Assembly (NCBI GenBank): GCA_015680685.1
Contig: MNCI01014708.1
Coordinates: forward strand, 23,070-87,069
Reading direction: 5' to 3'
Origin: Gnetum montanum
Taxonomy: Eukaryota > Streptophyta > Gnetopsida > Gnetales > Gnetaceae
DNA: 64,000 bases
A program made the position numbers and the translations under genes. The notes beneath the pieces are model-generated. The model worked only from the letters and a program-made list of their open reading frames with translations, did no database searches and had not been told where the DNA came from. Shown in pieces: positions 23,724 through 33,212 of this stretch (position 1 is the first letter of the stretch; each line of letters starts with the position of its first letter).

Positions 23724-24592
23724 TAATGAATCATGTTTTCACACATTCCAATATCAGATACCTAATATCAAAGCCTTGACATTGGGTATCCAATTTTGAA
23801 GCCCAGTATGCAATGTCAGATATCCAATATTATAGGATATACATCATCATATAAATATAGTGCTTGGACTCATAATTTGGAATAGGTTTTCATTAGTTTT
23901 TGTCATAGACTAGTGAAGCTCTTGCAATTTTGTTTCTCCGAAGTTAGAATATTTTCTAAGTGCCTGCAGCAGGAGTCTAAGTGTGTCTGGATCTTTATCC
24001 AAACACTAATGTACCAGAGCACAGTAGTGTGATGAGAATAAAAATGAACCCTTTTGATAATCCTTGCAACACTGAGAATAGATTAATGTTTCCTTTAATG
24101 CACTTTACTTTCATGCACTTACTTTAATGCATTTAAATTAAGCAATTAATTTTTAGTTGTTAATGAACATAAGCACAACCACTTCAAGCATACATATAGT
24201 GCTTGGTAACCCAACAATGCTTAACATTTGGTAGCCCAGTAGCACTATATGTGCTTAGAATGTCTCCAGGAAAGTGGGATGAGTACTTGTGTTAGGTTAG
24301 CTAGGCAGTGAATAAGTTAGATCTTAAATAACTTTACCTTTCATTCTTATTGTAGGCAATTAAACTTATAAAACATAAAATAAGAAAAATCATGTACCTC
24401 AATTACACTTAAATCATATCCTTGAGCTTCACAATTGTAGTTGGGAAGACAATGAACATTCTCAACATACATTTCACTTCCTAGAGGAACTAGTACACTA
24501 GAGAACTATAAGTCCATGGAATATTACTGGATTGCATGTCAATGCCTTAGTGATTCATATGGCTAGGTGTAGAGGTGCCTCACCACTCATCA
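23724..24592 (+). repeat. 3' LTR of element 1
   Basis: It begins TAATGAATCATG and ends CACCACTCATCA. It aligns along its length with 14691-15541, including the U3 inverted repeat and the pre-primer-site end, and is followed by the target duplication GTATT. Confidence 0.88.
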
Positions 24593-24597
24593 GTATT

Positions 24598-25330
24598 ATT
24601 AGAGGTTAATTTACCTAAATGTAGGTAATTTTCCCATGTTTTAGATATACTTCTAACATAGCTTCATAGAATATCTTCCAATATTCGATTAACACATTTT
24701 GTTTGGTTACCTATTTCTAGGTGGTATGTTGTGTTGAATTTCACTTGAGTTTAAAGTTTCTTGAATAAGTTTCACTAAAATTTAGAGATAAACATAGGAT
24801 CTCTATATGATGTGACTAACTTTGGTCATGTATGTAGTTAGAATACCTCACGTACAAATTCTTGGGTTGCTTCTTCCACTATATTCATAGATGTTAAAGT
24901 TATAAAGTGAGCCATCTTCAATAGATGATCAACTACCACAAAGATAAATTCATTCTCCTTATTACTCATTGGTAATACCATAATAAAATCCATAGTAACA
25001 TCTTTTCATTTCCATGTTCATACTTCCAAGGATTGTAATACTCTACTCAATTTGTTTTGTTTAACCTTTACCCTTTGACATGTTAAAAAAAAATTTTAAT
25101 GTATGTGGACACATCATTTTTCATACTAGAATAAATATAAAAATTTTACATCATCACATAGTTTTTGATATATATATGGTATCCAACATATGATACTTCA
25201 TGAACTTTGAACAATAACTTAAAACTCCAATTTCCCTTTGATATACATACCCTTTGTTCCTTCATCAACATGCCCTTTGGGAAAAGGTTAAAATAAGGTT
25301 CAAAAATGATATTGGTAAAAATGTGCTTAA
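24598..25330 (-). pseudogene. pol: chromovirus integrase, zinc-binding and core domains
   Basis: On the minus strand, HEVSYVGYHIY...TCQRVKVKQNK (about 25230-25060) matches the HHCC region ending in CQR.K. MDFIMVLPMSNKENEFIFVV (about 25000-24940) carries the first catalytic Asp, followed by VDHLLKMAHF. SYRDPMF (about 24810) carries the second Asp. The third position reads NQTKCVNR in place of the usual GQTERVN, so the catalytic Glu is lost. It ends at WENYLHLGKLTSNN (24640-24600), cut by element 1; the rest is at 14690. Confidence 0.78.
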
Positions 25331-25503
25331 AATAAGGATATTTTTTATCTATTCCTTAGTCTCTTCTTTCATTAGGATTGTCACAATACTAATTGTGAGG
25401 TTCCACATCTAGCTAAGAGCATCAACACAATATTTTCTTTTCCTAAAATATATTTAATTACAAAATCATATTCAGGTAGTAATTCCAACCATCTTCATTT
25501 TTT
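25331..25503 (-). pseudogene. pol: chromovirus RNase H, C-terminal part
   Basis: The minus strand reads WLELLPEYDFVIKYILGKEN (about 25498-25439) and then IVLMLLARC. This is the end of a Ty3/gypsy RNase H, normally WLE.L..Y.F.I.Y..GK.N.VADALSR, with the final catalytic VADAL changed. It continues at 35997 once element 4 is removed, with a one-base frame slip near the joint. Confidence 0.78.
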
Positions 25504-26118
25504 TAGTGTGTAGCAACCGAAAATGTCAGTGGCTGGAACACCAAGAGGTTGTTGGGTGTACAATGTAACCCCGAATCCATGCGAGGGCTGTGCTGGAGAG
25601 AAACAGAAATGGGATGCCCTGAACAGTCTAGTCGATCAGATAGGGACTTAGTCAGTGTAACTTAAACTTTCGTAAATGTTTGGTTTTAGAAATGAGGTAT
25701 GCAAGTGAAGTGATAACTAACCAACGTAAAATAATGAAAAATGATACGAAATACAATGATAATGAACAAAGAGTGAAACAGATTTGGGTGAGGAAATGCA
25801 CTAGCCTAAGATCAAGGATCTGATCTTTGCTTTGTTGGAAGATGTACAACTGAAGATGCAACACTGGAGAGGCACAGCTTACACAGAGTAGTATGGTCAC
25901 AGGTTCCTGAACTATAGTTGGTAGGCTGCTTCTCAGGATTCTTCTACTTGCCAATCTACTCACCAAGATGCTAAAATGCTAAACCCAAAAGGATTTCTGA
26001 AGCCAACTAGAAAGCTCAAAGAGAACTAGAATGTTAAAAATTCCAACTATGCTCTCCAAAAGCCAACTCAAAAGCCAATCCCACAAAAAGCCAACCCCTT
26101 GAGCATTGTTCGCCAAGG

Positions 26119-26126
26119 TATTTATA
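26119..26126 (-). promoter_or_regulatory. TATA box of the element 4 LTR
   Basis: The minus strand reads CCCTATAAATACC. It splits the LTR into a long U3 of about 1.3 kb and an R-U5 of about 0.6 kb. Confidence 0.65.
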
Positions 26127-26564
26127 GGGCCAAGAGCAGGAGAAAAATGTGGTCTAGATGCCACGTGTCTTGGGCCCCATAAGGCACAAACATGACTGTG
26201 CTATGTAGATGTGTGATGCTGAATGTGATCCTTGTTACACTATGACCATACTGCTAAAACTGCATGTGCCAAAATCTAGAAAGCATGCCAACAATGAAAA
26301 CAAAATGGAGCCTATGCTCTAGGACTACGTCTTCTCTACTCTTGTGAGCAAGGTCAAGCATAGGATCAATTTTGGGGATTGACCAGGGATATGCAAAATG
26401 AAGCAAACTTGCTAATTTTATCCACTGAAGAGGTGCCAGGGTGAGAATGATCATTGCCAAGAAGTTTTGGAGCTAATTGAAAACATTTTAAATGTCTCCA
26501 TGCAAGTGTTGCATTACTTACATTGTCCAGTGTGTTGGCATAGCATAAGTGACTGCTCACTACA

Positions 26565-27175
26565 TTGTGCTACGCTACATAGCGTAGCCTAGCGTAGCCA
26601 TCGGTCTTGAAAGAAATCTTGCCTAGAAGCCGAGAGCATCTATCTGAGGCCTGGTCAAGCAAGTGACTGCAACTTTGTCTTCCATGCTGGAAAGCCTTTG
26701 AACCTACTGCGTCCTTGGGGCATTCTATTGTTTTGCATCCTTGCTATGTTGTGCTACGCTATGTAGCATAGCATAGCGTAGCAGCCAATGTGTCATGCAT
26801 CCTTTTCTAATATACAATGTTTTATCAGGAAATTTTTCTTGAGGCTTGAGTGCTGTGGGATAGCCAGTTTTGGAGGGTGAAGCATTTCCAAGTGCAATCC
26901 TCTTGCTAGAGCCACTTGGTAGAGGGGCCTTTATGCGTTCTATCCTTGCTACACTGTGCTATGCTGCATAGCATAACACCCTATGTTGGCTGAATCCTGA
27001 CTTGTTTTGCAACCATTTCGTCATAGGATGTTTATTATGTCCCAGTGCATTGGCAAAGAAAGCTTGCTTAATGGTTGCAACATGGGCAAATGCTTTGGAA
27101 GACTGACTTGTTATCAACTTGCATCTTGGATTCTTGATTGGTCTCTTCAAGGCTTGCTACGCTGCATAGCATATT
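26565..27175. repeat. dispersed GCTACGCTA/TAGCGTAGC palindromic words
   Basis: Four clusters lie near 26568-26600, 26750-26785, 26947-26975 and 27155-27172. An example is GCTACGCTACATAGCGTAGC, almost its own reverse complement. Further copies occur at 35665-35697 (5' LTR), 33085-33150 and 34361-34370 (antisense cassette), with weaker relatives in the LTRs of element 3 (GACTACGCTC, GAGCGTAGTC at 48500-48540). Confidence 0.75.
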
Positions 27176-27470
27176 AGATTTCTTCACTAGTAAACTTGTT
27201 GAACTATTTAGCTCATCCTAAACACTTTTGGCAACTCCTAGTATATTTTTTAGATAGACTATCAGCTAGGTTAATTGTCCAGGTGGGTAGGCTAGAGAGT
27301 CCAGCAGGCCTATCAGCCTAGGAGATAGAAAATTTTTTGGACTATACAATCTATCATCAGTGCCTACATTGTTCTGATGGCTCATCATGATGCTACACTT
27401 GTGGAAATCCTTACCCAAATTCCAAGACTCTGCTGAAGCATCAGGGTCCTGAAATTTTATGGTGTTTCAA

Positions 27471-27522
27471 TGGCCCCTCTTTGTTGATATCTGGAGGATC
27501 TACCCGAGAGATGTCAACAAAG
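27471..27522 (-). promoter_or_regulatory. polypurine tract with adjoining hairpin, element 4
   Basis: The minus polypurine tract is AAAGAGGGGCCA, one base before the LTR. Arms 27479-27492 (CTTTGTTGATATCT) and 27509-27522 (AGATGTCAACAAAG) pair over 14 bases with one mismatch around a 16-base loop. The same module occurs at 54826-54878 and 61003-61055. Confidence 0.75.
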
Positions 27523-28845
27523 AATATGAAACACCATGAAAAATAAAATGCTAACACTGCTCTTTGATGGTCGCTCAGATGTCACTTTTCTACGCTTGGG
27601 AATGCTAGGATGGTTAAGTAAGTGAAAGGAGAAAAAGATGGATTTGGGAAAAGAGGTTCAGGAAATAAAAAGATGTAACATAGTGCAGTCCTGCGTCAAA
27701 GTGCTTGTGAGGGAGTCAACACGCATGGGTGTCCTTCTTTATTAGCCTTATAGGCTTCCTTTAGGAGTGCTTAGAGATAGTCGTTGTGAAATAGCTGTTG
27801 TGCCATTTGTTTTGGGTATGCCTCTTTTTTTGGATTTTTTTGTTTTTTGACCATGTCCACTTGCAGAAAAAATTGTTGTTGTAGGATAGGTGTTTCCTCC
27901 CCAAGATGAGTTGTGTTACATCCATGTGGGGTTTTGACCTACCTACATATGCTTCCCATGTGACGAGTTGCATTAAGCATGTCATGGACTTGGCAGTTAG
28001 GCATGTGGGAGGGATTTATATTCGTTGGGAAAACTTGTAAAAGAGATGTGAAAAGAAAAATGACAAGTATAAGAAATGAGGTGAAGAGGGTTAAGAGGGA
28101 GGGTGGGATGTGCACTCCTAAGTAGCTAAGCTATCAGAACAATCACTTCAAAACAATGTAGTGCTCTTCTCCCCTAGCGAAATGCATCTCTGAGCGACGT
28201 CATCTTGGCTTGTATCCTACACACACAATAGAAAGAAAACCAAGAAAATGTAACCATGAAATGCAGTGAGTGCAAAGTGCTGTTTTCTTTAGCCACTAGT
28301 AAAGTAGCAAGCATTGTTGTTGAGGCATGCGATGCCCAAAGCAGGAAGGCCAGCAACGGTTCTGGTAGTGGTAGACTGAAGGGATTGGCACTGAAGAGGC
28401 TAGGAGTTATGGTGATGTGAGTGCTAAAGATTTCCCACCCAAGGAAAACATCATGCAGTTCAGCTATAAGGTGAGAAGCCTAACAGCTGAACGTCTTTTG
28501 GGCTTAGATGATGGCGAGGGCTGGAGGGTAACAACTCTGCCACTGGGCCACAATAGTGCTAGGACTCCAGCAGTAGGCACTGATGACAGGAGCTACCACC
28601 AAGATGACTAGCGGTGGTAGTGGTAGCTTCGGAAGGTCAGCAAGATGTCAAACGACATCTTTGGAGGATCAGCAAGATGCCAGGGGTAGTGGCACTACAT
28701 GTGTTCCAGAGGATGTTTCCTTAGAAAAGTGAATTACATTCTTGACCTACAACATCCCACCTCGTGTTATCTAGAAATTTGGCACTATGCACGCTCGCTT
28801 GTTTGTAGGGTCATGGATCTGAGCTGAGTACGTTATCCTGAAAAC
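27523..28845 (-). other. 3' UTR of element 4
   Basis: No sense-strand ORF is supported. Several stretches align on the minus strand with the tails of elements 3 and 5: GAAACACCTATCCTACA (27884-27900, like 54325-54345) and GAGTGCACATCCC (about 28105). The plus strand has two short open runs: ATG 28256 (MKCSECKVLFSLATSKV) and GTG 28417-28611 (SAKDFPPKENIMQFSYK). I cannot assign a function to them; they may be part of an antisense ORF or chance. Confidence 0.5.
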
Positions 28846-29187
28846 CCAGTTTAAGGTCTTGGTAGACCATCAGATTTACTGGTTTAAGGTCCCAGCAGAC
28901 CATAATGTGCTAGTCTAAGTTCTTGGCAGACCGCTATGCTAGTTTAAGGTCCCAGCAGACCATTGTGCTAGTTTATCATCGTAGTGGATGGTGGATGGGC
29001 TAGTTTAAGGTCATAGCGGACCGTACTATGGGTGCAAGTTTTATGTGATAGCCCAAGGACTTGTTGTGCCAGTTTATAGTCATAGTAGACTATCTTTGCC
29101 AGTTTTACATCATAGTAGATGTTCTTTGCCAGTTTTACATCATAGCGGATGATCTTTGCCAGTTTTACATCATAGTGGATGATCTTC
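28846..29187 (-). repeat. minisatellite A, downstream of element 4 pol
   Basis: About nine degenerate units of roughly 30-45 bp. On the minus strand they are of the type (A/G)TCCACTATGATGTAAAACTGGC or GGTCTGCTGGGACCTTAAAC. The first starts about 20 bp after the integrase stop. The same unit occurs upstream of pol (arrays B and C) and in elements 3 and 5. Confidence 0.8.
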
Positions 29188-29208
29188 TTACCTTACCTTG
29201 TATTAGTA

Positions 29209-30360
29209 TCAGATGTAGTATGGCTTGAGGTACAAGTGGTTCACAGGATTTGCAAACTCTTTACCATCCATATCAGCTAGTTTGAAGGCCTTGTTCTCAT
29301 AGGCTTTCGTGACTATGAATGAACCTTCCCAATTTGCTGAGAAATTGCTTACATGTTCATGAACAGCATTGAGAACTAGGTATCCTCTTTTGATCGGTTG
29401 TTGATGTAGATTGGAATGATGCTTTTTTCGTTGCTTGTCCTGGTACCATTCGATATGGCCAAGTGTTTGGGCATGTTCTTCCTCTATGGAGTCAAGGTCA
29501 ATGATCCTTGACTCGTTATTTTGGGCTTCATTCATGATGCTTGAAAGGATCATCCGAAGTGACGATACCTACAATTCAAGAGGTAACACTACTTTAGATC
29601 CATAAACAAGGCTGTAGGGAGTCTTAGCTATGGCCATTCCTCACATTGTACAGTAAGCCCACTAAATGTAGAGGATTTGTTCATGCCATCGCCTCTTGCT
29701 ACTGCTAAGCATCATTTTGAGTAAGTTGATGATGGCCTTGTTTGTTGCCTCCACTTGACCGTTTGCCTGTGGGTAGTATGGTGAAAAAAAGGATTACTTG
29801 ATGCCAAGGTTGTTGCAAAAGGTTTTGGTTTCCATGCTACTAAGCTATGGCCCATTTTCTATCACAATAGTCATGGGAAGACAAAACCTTGTTACTATGT
29901 TGTCTAAGATAAAGTGGCAAACCTATTGGGATGTAGTCTTCCTAAGGAGGATAGCCTCTACCCACTTTGTAAAGTACTCATTGGTAGTGATGATGAAGCT
30001 ATGTCTTGCAGAAAACTTAGGTGTGATGGGTCCTATGAGATCTGGTCCCCAATGTTGGAATGGCCACATAATCTATGTAGGATGCAACTCAGTAGGTGAG
30101 ACATGTATAAGGTTTGCATGACATTAGCATGTATAACACATCCCAACTTTGGCAAGGCAATTTCATTCAATGTAAGGCCAATAGTACCCTAGGCTTCTAA
30201 TCTTTGCTACCATAGCTCTAGGGGCTATGTGTCCTCCACATAATCCCTCATAGATTTTGTTAATATTTTTTTCCGCATCCTCCTCACCAATGCAAGTTAC
30301 CAATATCCCATCAAAGGAGCATTTACATAGGGTGTTGTCTCCTATAAGGACATACTGCTG
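29209..30360 (-). pseudogene. pol: integrase of element 4
   Basis: On the minus strand the core has the first Asp in FQHWGPDLIGPI (about 30060-30020), Glu instead of the second Asp in IVIENGP (canonical TDNGP), and the catalytic Glu in YYPQANGQVEATNK (about 29770-29730). The C-terminal domain is one clean frame (29209-29553): YQDKQRKKHHSN, RGYLVLNAVHEHVSNFSANW and then EGSFIVTKAY, with DMDGKEFANPVNHLYLKPYY at the end, the usual finish of Tat-like integrases. Breaks separate the pieces. Confidence 0.82.
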
Positions 30361-30363
30361 GGC

Positions 30364-31000
30364 TCACTTTCGGACTGCATCCTTTTGAGTGGATGTCAAG
30401 CTATGTGGGGGTTCTCCATGTTGAAGATAGGCTTTAACGTTAGCATACCACTCTTGGGTATCGATGGTGTTGACAATTGCAATGTGTTCCACTTGGATGC
30501 TAGAATCAGTGCATTCTATTATTGAAGCCGGTAAAGTTGCAAATAGGTGTGATGGCATAGTCAATGCTAACATGGCTAAGGCATCTGCTATGGTATTCTT
30601 GTTGCTTGGCACTTGTTGGATGTCTATTATTGTAAACTATTTCAGAAAACTCTTGGCTAAGTCACAATATGGCTGTAAGTGTAACGCTTTACAAGCATAG
30701 ACATTGGTAATCTAGTTGACAACGAGTTGGGAATTACCTCGAACAGCCAAATGTTGGATCTCTAGTTCCTAGGCTGCTAAGAGCCCTCTAAGGCCTCTTC
30801 GTACTCAGCTACGTTGTTCATACAAAGGAATGCAAAATGGTAAGAAAAAGGGTGAATGTCCCTAGAGGGGAATGTAACAACTGCAACAGCACTACCACCT
30901 TGTGTAGTTGAGGCACTATCAAAATGCAAAGTGGCTTCGAAGTGTAATGGCAAAGGATTGACACTGCTAATATGTTCTTTGGGGAATTCTGGCTCTATCG
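30364..31000 (-). pseudogene. pol: second (archaeal-type) RNase H of element 4
   Basis: Tat-lineage elements carry an extra RNase H between the usual one and integrase. The minus strand shows LHFDSASTTQGGSAVAVV (about 30935-30885, canonical YFDGAS...GGAG.V), then CMNNVAEYEEAL (about 30815-30785, canonical TNNVAEYEAL), LVVN.I block and VPSNKNTIADALAMLAL (about 30615-30565), the last with the catalytic Asp of ADALA. A tail of about 80 codons is open (30364-30612). This domain identifies the lineage. Confidence 0.8.
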
Positions 31001-31004
31001 TTAC

Positions 31005-31532
31005 CTAATCATTCATGAGTCCAGTTGTGAGTTGTGTGGCTATTTCTTGTCCCTTTTTCAATGATTTGGAAACATAATGCAAATTGAATTCCATCGTTGT
31101 AGCTTTCCATCGCACTATCCTGCTGCTCTCATATAAATTGTTTATGATGGCCCGAAGTATGTTGCTCTTGCATATGATGTTAACCTTGTTGCAGAAGAGG
31201 TAGCGTCTCCATTTTTTTAGTGTAAACACTAAGGTGAGACAATTTCCTTCTACTTCATTATACTTTTCCTCATAAGCTATTAGTGCTAGGCTCAAGTAAT
31301 AAACTGGGATTTCAGCACCGTCATCTTTCTTCTAACATAACAATGCTACAATAGATGTGTCCAAGGTAGCAAGGTAGATGTAGAAAGGCTTATCCCTTTG
31401 TGGTGGGTAAATAGTTGGGAGGTGCAAAAGCTCTTTCTTTAGGTCATTGAAGGCTTGTTGACATCGTTCTGTCCATTTGAAGTTGATCCCCTTCTTTATC
31501 AAGTGTTGCATGGGGTGTAACTTATCAGTCAA
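31005..31532 (-). pseudogene. pol: RNase H of element 4
   Basis: Two clean minus frames: the connection block FKWTERCQQAFNDLKKELLH (31532-31332) ending FYIYLATLDTSIVALLC, and then YNEVEGNCLTLVFTLKKWRR with IVRWKATTMEFNLHYVSKS (31295-31005). The usual E.NC.AL.F...K.R.Y pattern is present. The final catalytic Asp region is altered (GQEIATQLT). Confidence 0.8.
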
Positions 31533-31556
31533 CCTTGCTATAAACCTTCTGATAAA

Positions 31557-32729
31557 CTATATTTTGTCTTGCAACCCACTCAATTCTTTAAGGTTGATAG
31601 GGGGCGCTAGGTTAATGATGGCCTTAACTTTTTTAGGGTCCACTCGTATTCCAGCTTTTGATACTACAAACCCTAGCACACGTCCAATTTTAACTCCAAA
31701 AACACATTTCCTTAGGTTGATACACAAGTCATGCCTATGACAGTGCTTGAGGACTACATCTAGATCATTGGGATGATCAATAGCTCCCTTAGACTTGACT
31801 GCTACGTCATCCACATAATCATTTATTCTTTCCAAGAGGTAGTCGCTAAAAATGTATGTCATGGTGTGTTGATAAGTTGCTCCGGTGTTTTTGAGTCCAA
31901 AGGGCATCATGGTGTAACAAAAGCTTCCCCAAGGGATCATGAAAGTAGTTGTTAACTAATGCTTTGGGTTGATGTCGATCTGGTTGTAACCTAAGAACCC
32001 ATCCATAAAGGATAGTAAACCATGACCAGCTATAGTGTCAATAAGTTGATCAATACTTGATAATGGGAAGTCATCTTTGATAATTACTTTGTTCAGATCT
32101 CGAAAGTCTATACAAATTCGTATACCTCCCATTTTCTTAAAGACTATAACGATGTTCGACACCCACTCCAAGTAATCAACCATGCAAATGAAACCAACTT
32201 GATACAGCTTGGTAATTTCATCATGTACAACTAGTGCAATTTCTGGTTTGATTTTTCAAGCCTTTTGTTTGACTGCCTTGATACGCAGGTCTAAGACAAT
32301 GTTGTGTTGTATGAGCTACAGGTCTAGGCCCGACATGTCATCATAGGACCACACAAACACTTTAACGTTATCTTGGAGAACCTTAGATATGTCCTTTTGC
32401 ATTTGTGAATCTAGAAGGGAGCTAAGTTTTAATGTTTTTATTTTCCCCTTGGATGTACTTATAGGTGTTTCAATGAGAGGGTCCTCAGTCACATCCCTAG
32501 CCTCTAAGTCTAAGGCTTGAACTAGATGTTCGGGCCAATCTAGGGATGTTTCCAGGGATGCTATATTGTTGTCAGTAGATGATTCCCAGTCTATTGATTC
32601 TAAGTTTAGGTGTCTTGTAAGCCTACCATGAGGACCTATCAAGGTTAAAAGTGAATGTAGATCACCGTGCATGGCTATTTTTGTTAAACCTGTCATAATA
32701 GAAAGAAAGACCAAGTCAAATGAATGCAT
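31557..32729 (-). pseudogene. pol: reverse transcriptase of element 4
   Basis: On the minus strand: an N-terminal extension with VFVWSYDDMSGLDL (canonical FAW...DMPGI, 32360-32316), YLEWVSNIVIVFKKMGGIRI and CIDFRDLNKVIIKDDFPLSS (32175-32060), DGFLGYNQIDI (about 31995-31965), WGSFCYTMMPFGLKNTGATY (31934-31875), and the active site YVDDVAVKS (about 31815-31790). FGVKIGRVLGFVVSKAGI then follows (about 31700-31650). The D-F-R and YVDD residues are kept. Breaks near 31950 and 32200 make it a pseudogene, but it is the best preserved RT of the window. Confidence 0.85.
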
Positions 32730-32776
32730 GTAACTTTATGAGATAATTGTCAATTACTATGTAAAGTTTGCAAGTT

Positions 32777-33066
32777 GCCAGTTTAAGATCTTAGTAAACC
32801 GTTAATGAGTTTGAAAATGCAAGAAGCATTATCTTTGCCAGTTTAAGATTGTAGCGGACTATAACAATGCAAAATTTGGTCTAAAATATGAAATGAATGT
32901 TAAAATTGCTAGTTTAAGGTCATGGTAGACCATCATTGGGCTTCACCCCATGTAAATCAAAATTTCTAGTTTAAGGTCTTAGTAGATCTTCATTATGCTA
33001 CACTATGGGTTAAGATCTCATGTAAATCAGGATTGCCAATTTAAGGTCTTAGCATACCGTTAGCAG
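32777..33066 (-). repeat. minisatellite B, upstream of element 4 pol
   Basis: About five degenerate units. On the plus strand they are of the form GCCAGTTTAAGATCTTAGTAAACCG, equivalent on the minus strand to GAC.TTAAACTGGC. It starts about 50 bp before the RT N-terminal frame, so it mirrors array A on the other side of pol. Confidence 0.78.
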
Positions 33067-33204
33067 TGCAAAATTTGGTGGGCCCACTTGCTATGCTACC
33101 GATGAGTGTTACGCTATGATAGGATTTTGCTATAGTAGTGCTACGTTGTAGGGGCGTCCCACGTTACTCAAGATACAAAATGGTAGGTTTTTCACCACGT
33201 TGGC

Positions 33205-33212
33205 TATAAATA
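33205..33212 (+). promoter_or_regulatory. TATA box of the antisense cassette
   Basis: TATAAATA in TTGGCTATAAATAGGAG, about 150 bp upstream of ATG 33357. GCTATGCTAC and GTGCTACG words like those of the LTR U3 lie 50-120 bp upstream, with a CACGT core at about 33160. Confidence 0.6.

Larger units (their letters stand above)
14691..24592 (+). mobile_element. element 1: Athila-like LTR retrotransposon, complete but decayed
   Basis: The order is 5' LTR, tRNA-Asp-type primer site, gag, protease, RT with FMDD, RNase H, integrase, long 3' non-coding region, polypurine tract, 3' LTR; total 9.9 kb. The LTRs (851 and 869 bp) look about 85-90% alike by eye, and every ORF has many stops, so the insertion is old. 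Target duplications are TTATT (14686-14690) and GTATT (24593-24597), one base apart. It sits in the integrase gene of the minus-strand chromovirus. Removing the element plus one duplication puts that integrase back in frame (NNTY then ESIHRIPFE). The Athila assignment rests on the primer site and the FMDDFS form of the RT motif. Confidence 0.88.
25509..27469 (-). repeat. 3' LTR of element 4 (1961 bp)
   Basis: On the minus strand it starts TGAAACACCATAAAATTTC (27469) and ends GGTTGCTACA (25509). The minus TATA box TATAAATA is at 26119-26126. The long U3 (26560-27180) carries repeated, partly palindromic GCTACGCTA/TAGCGTAGC words. The distal part (27010-27469) aligns with 35523-35991, and the other end aligns with 63723-64000, a second member of the family. 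Confidence 0.85.
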
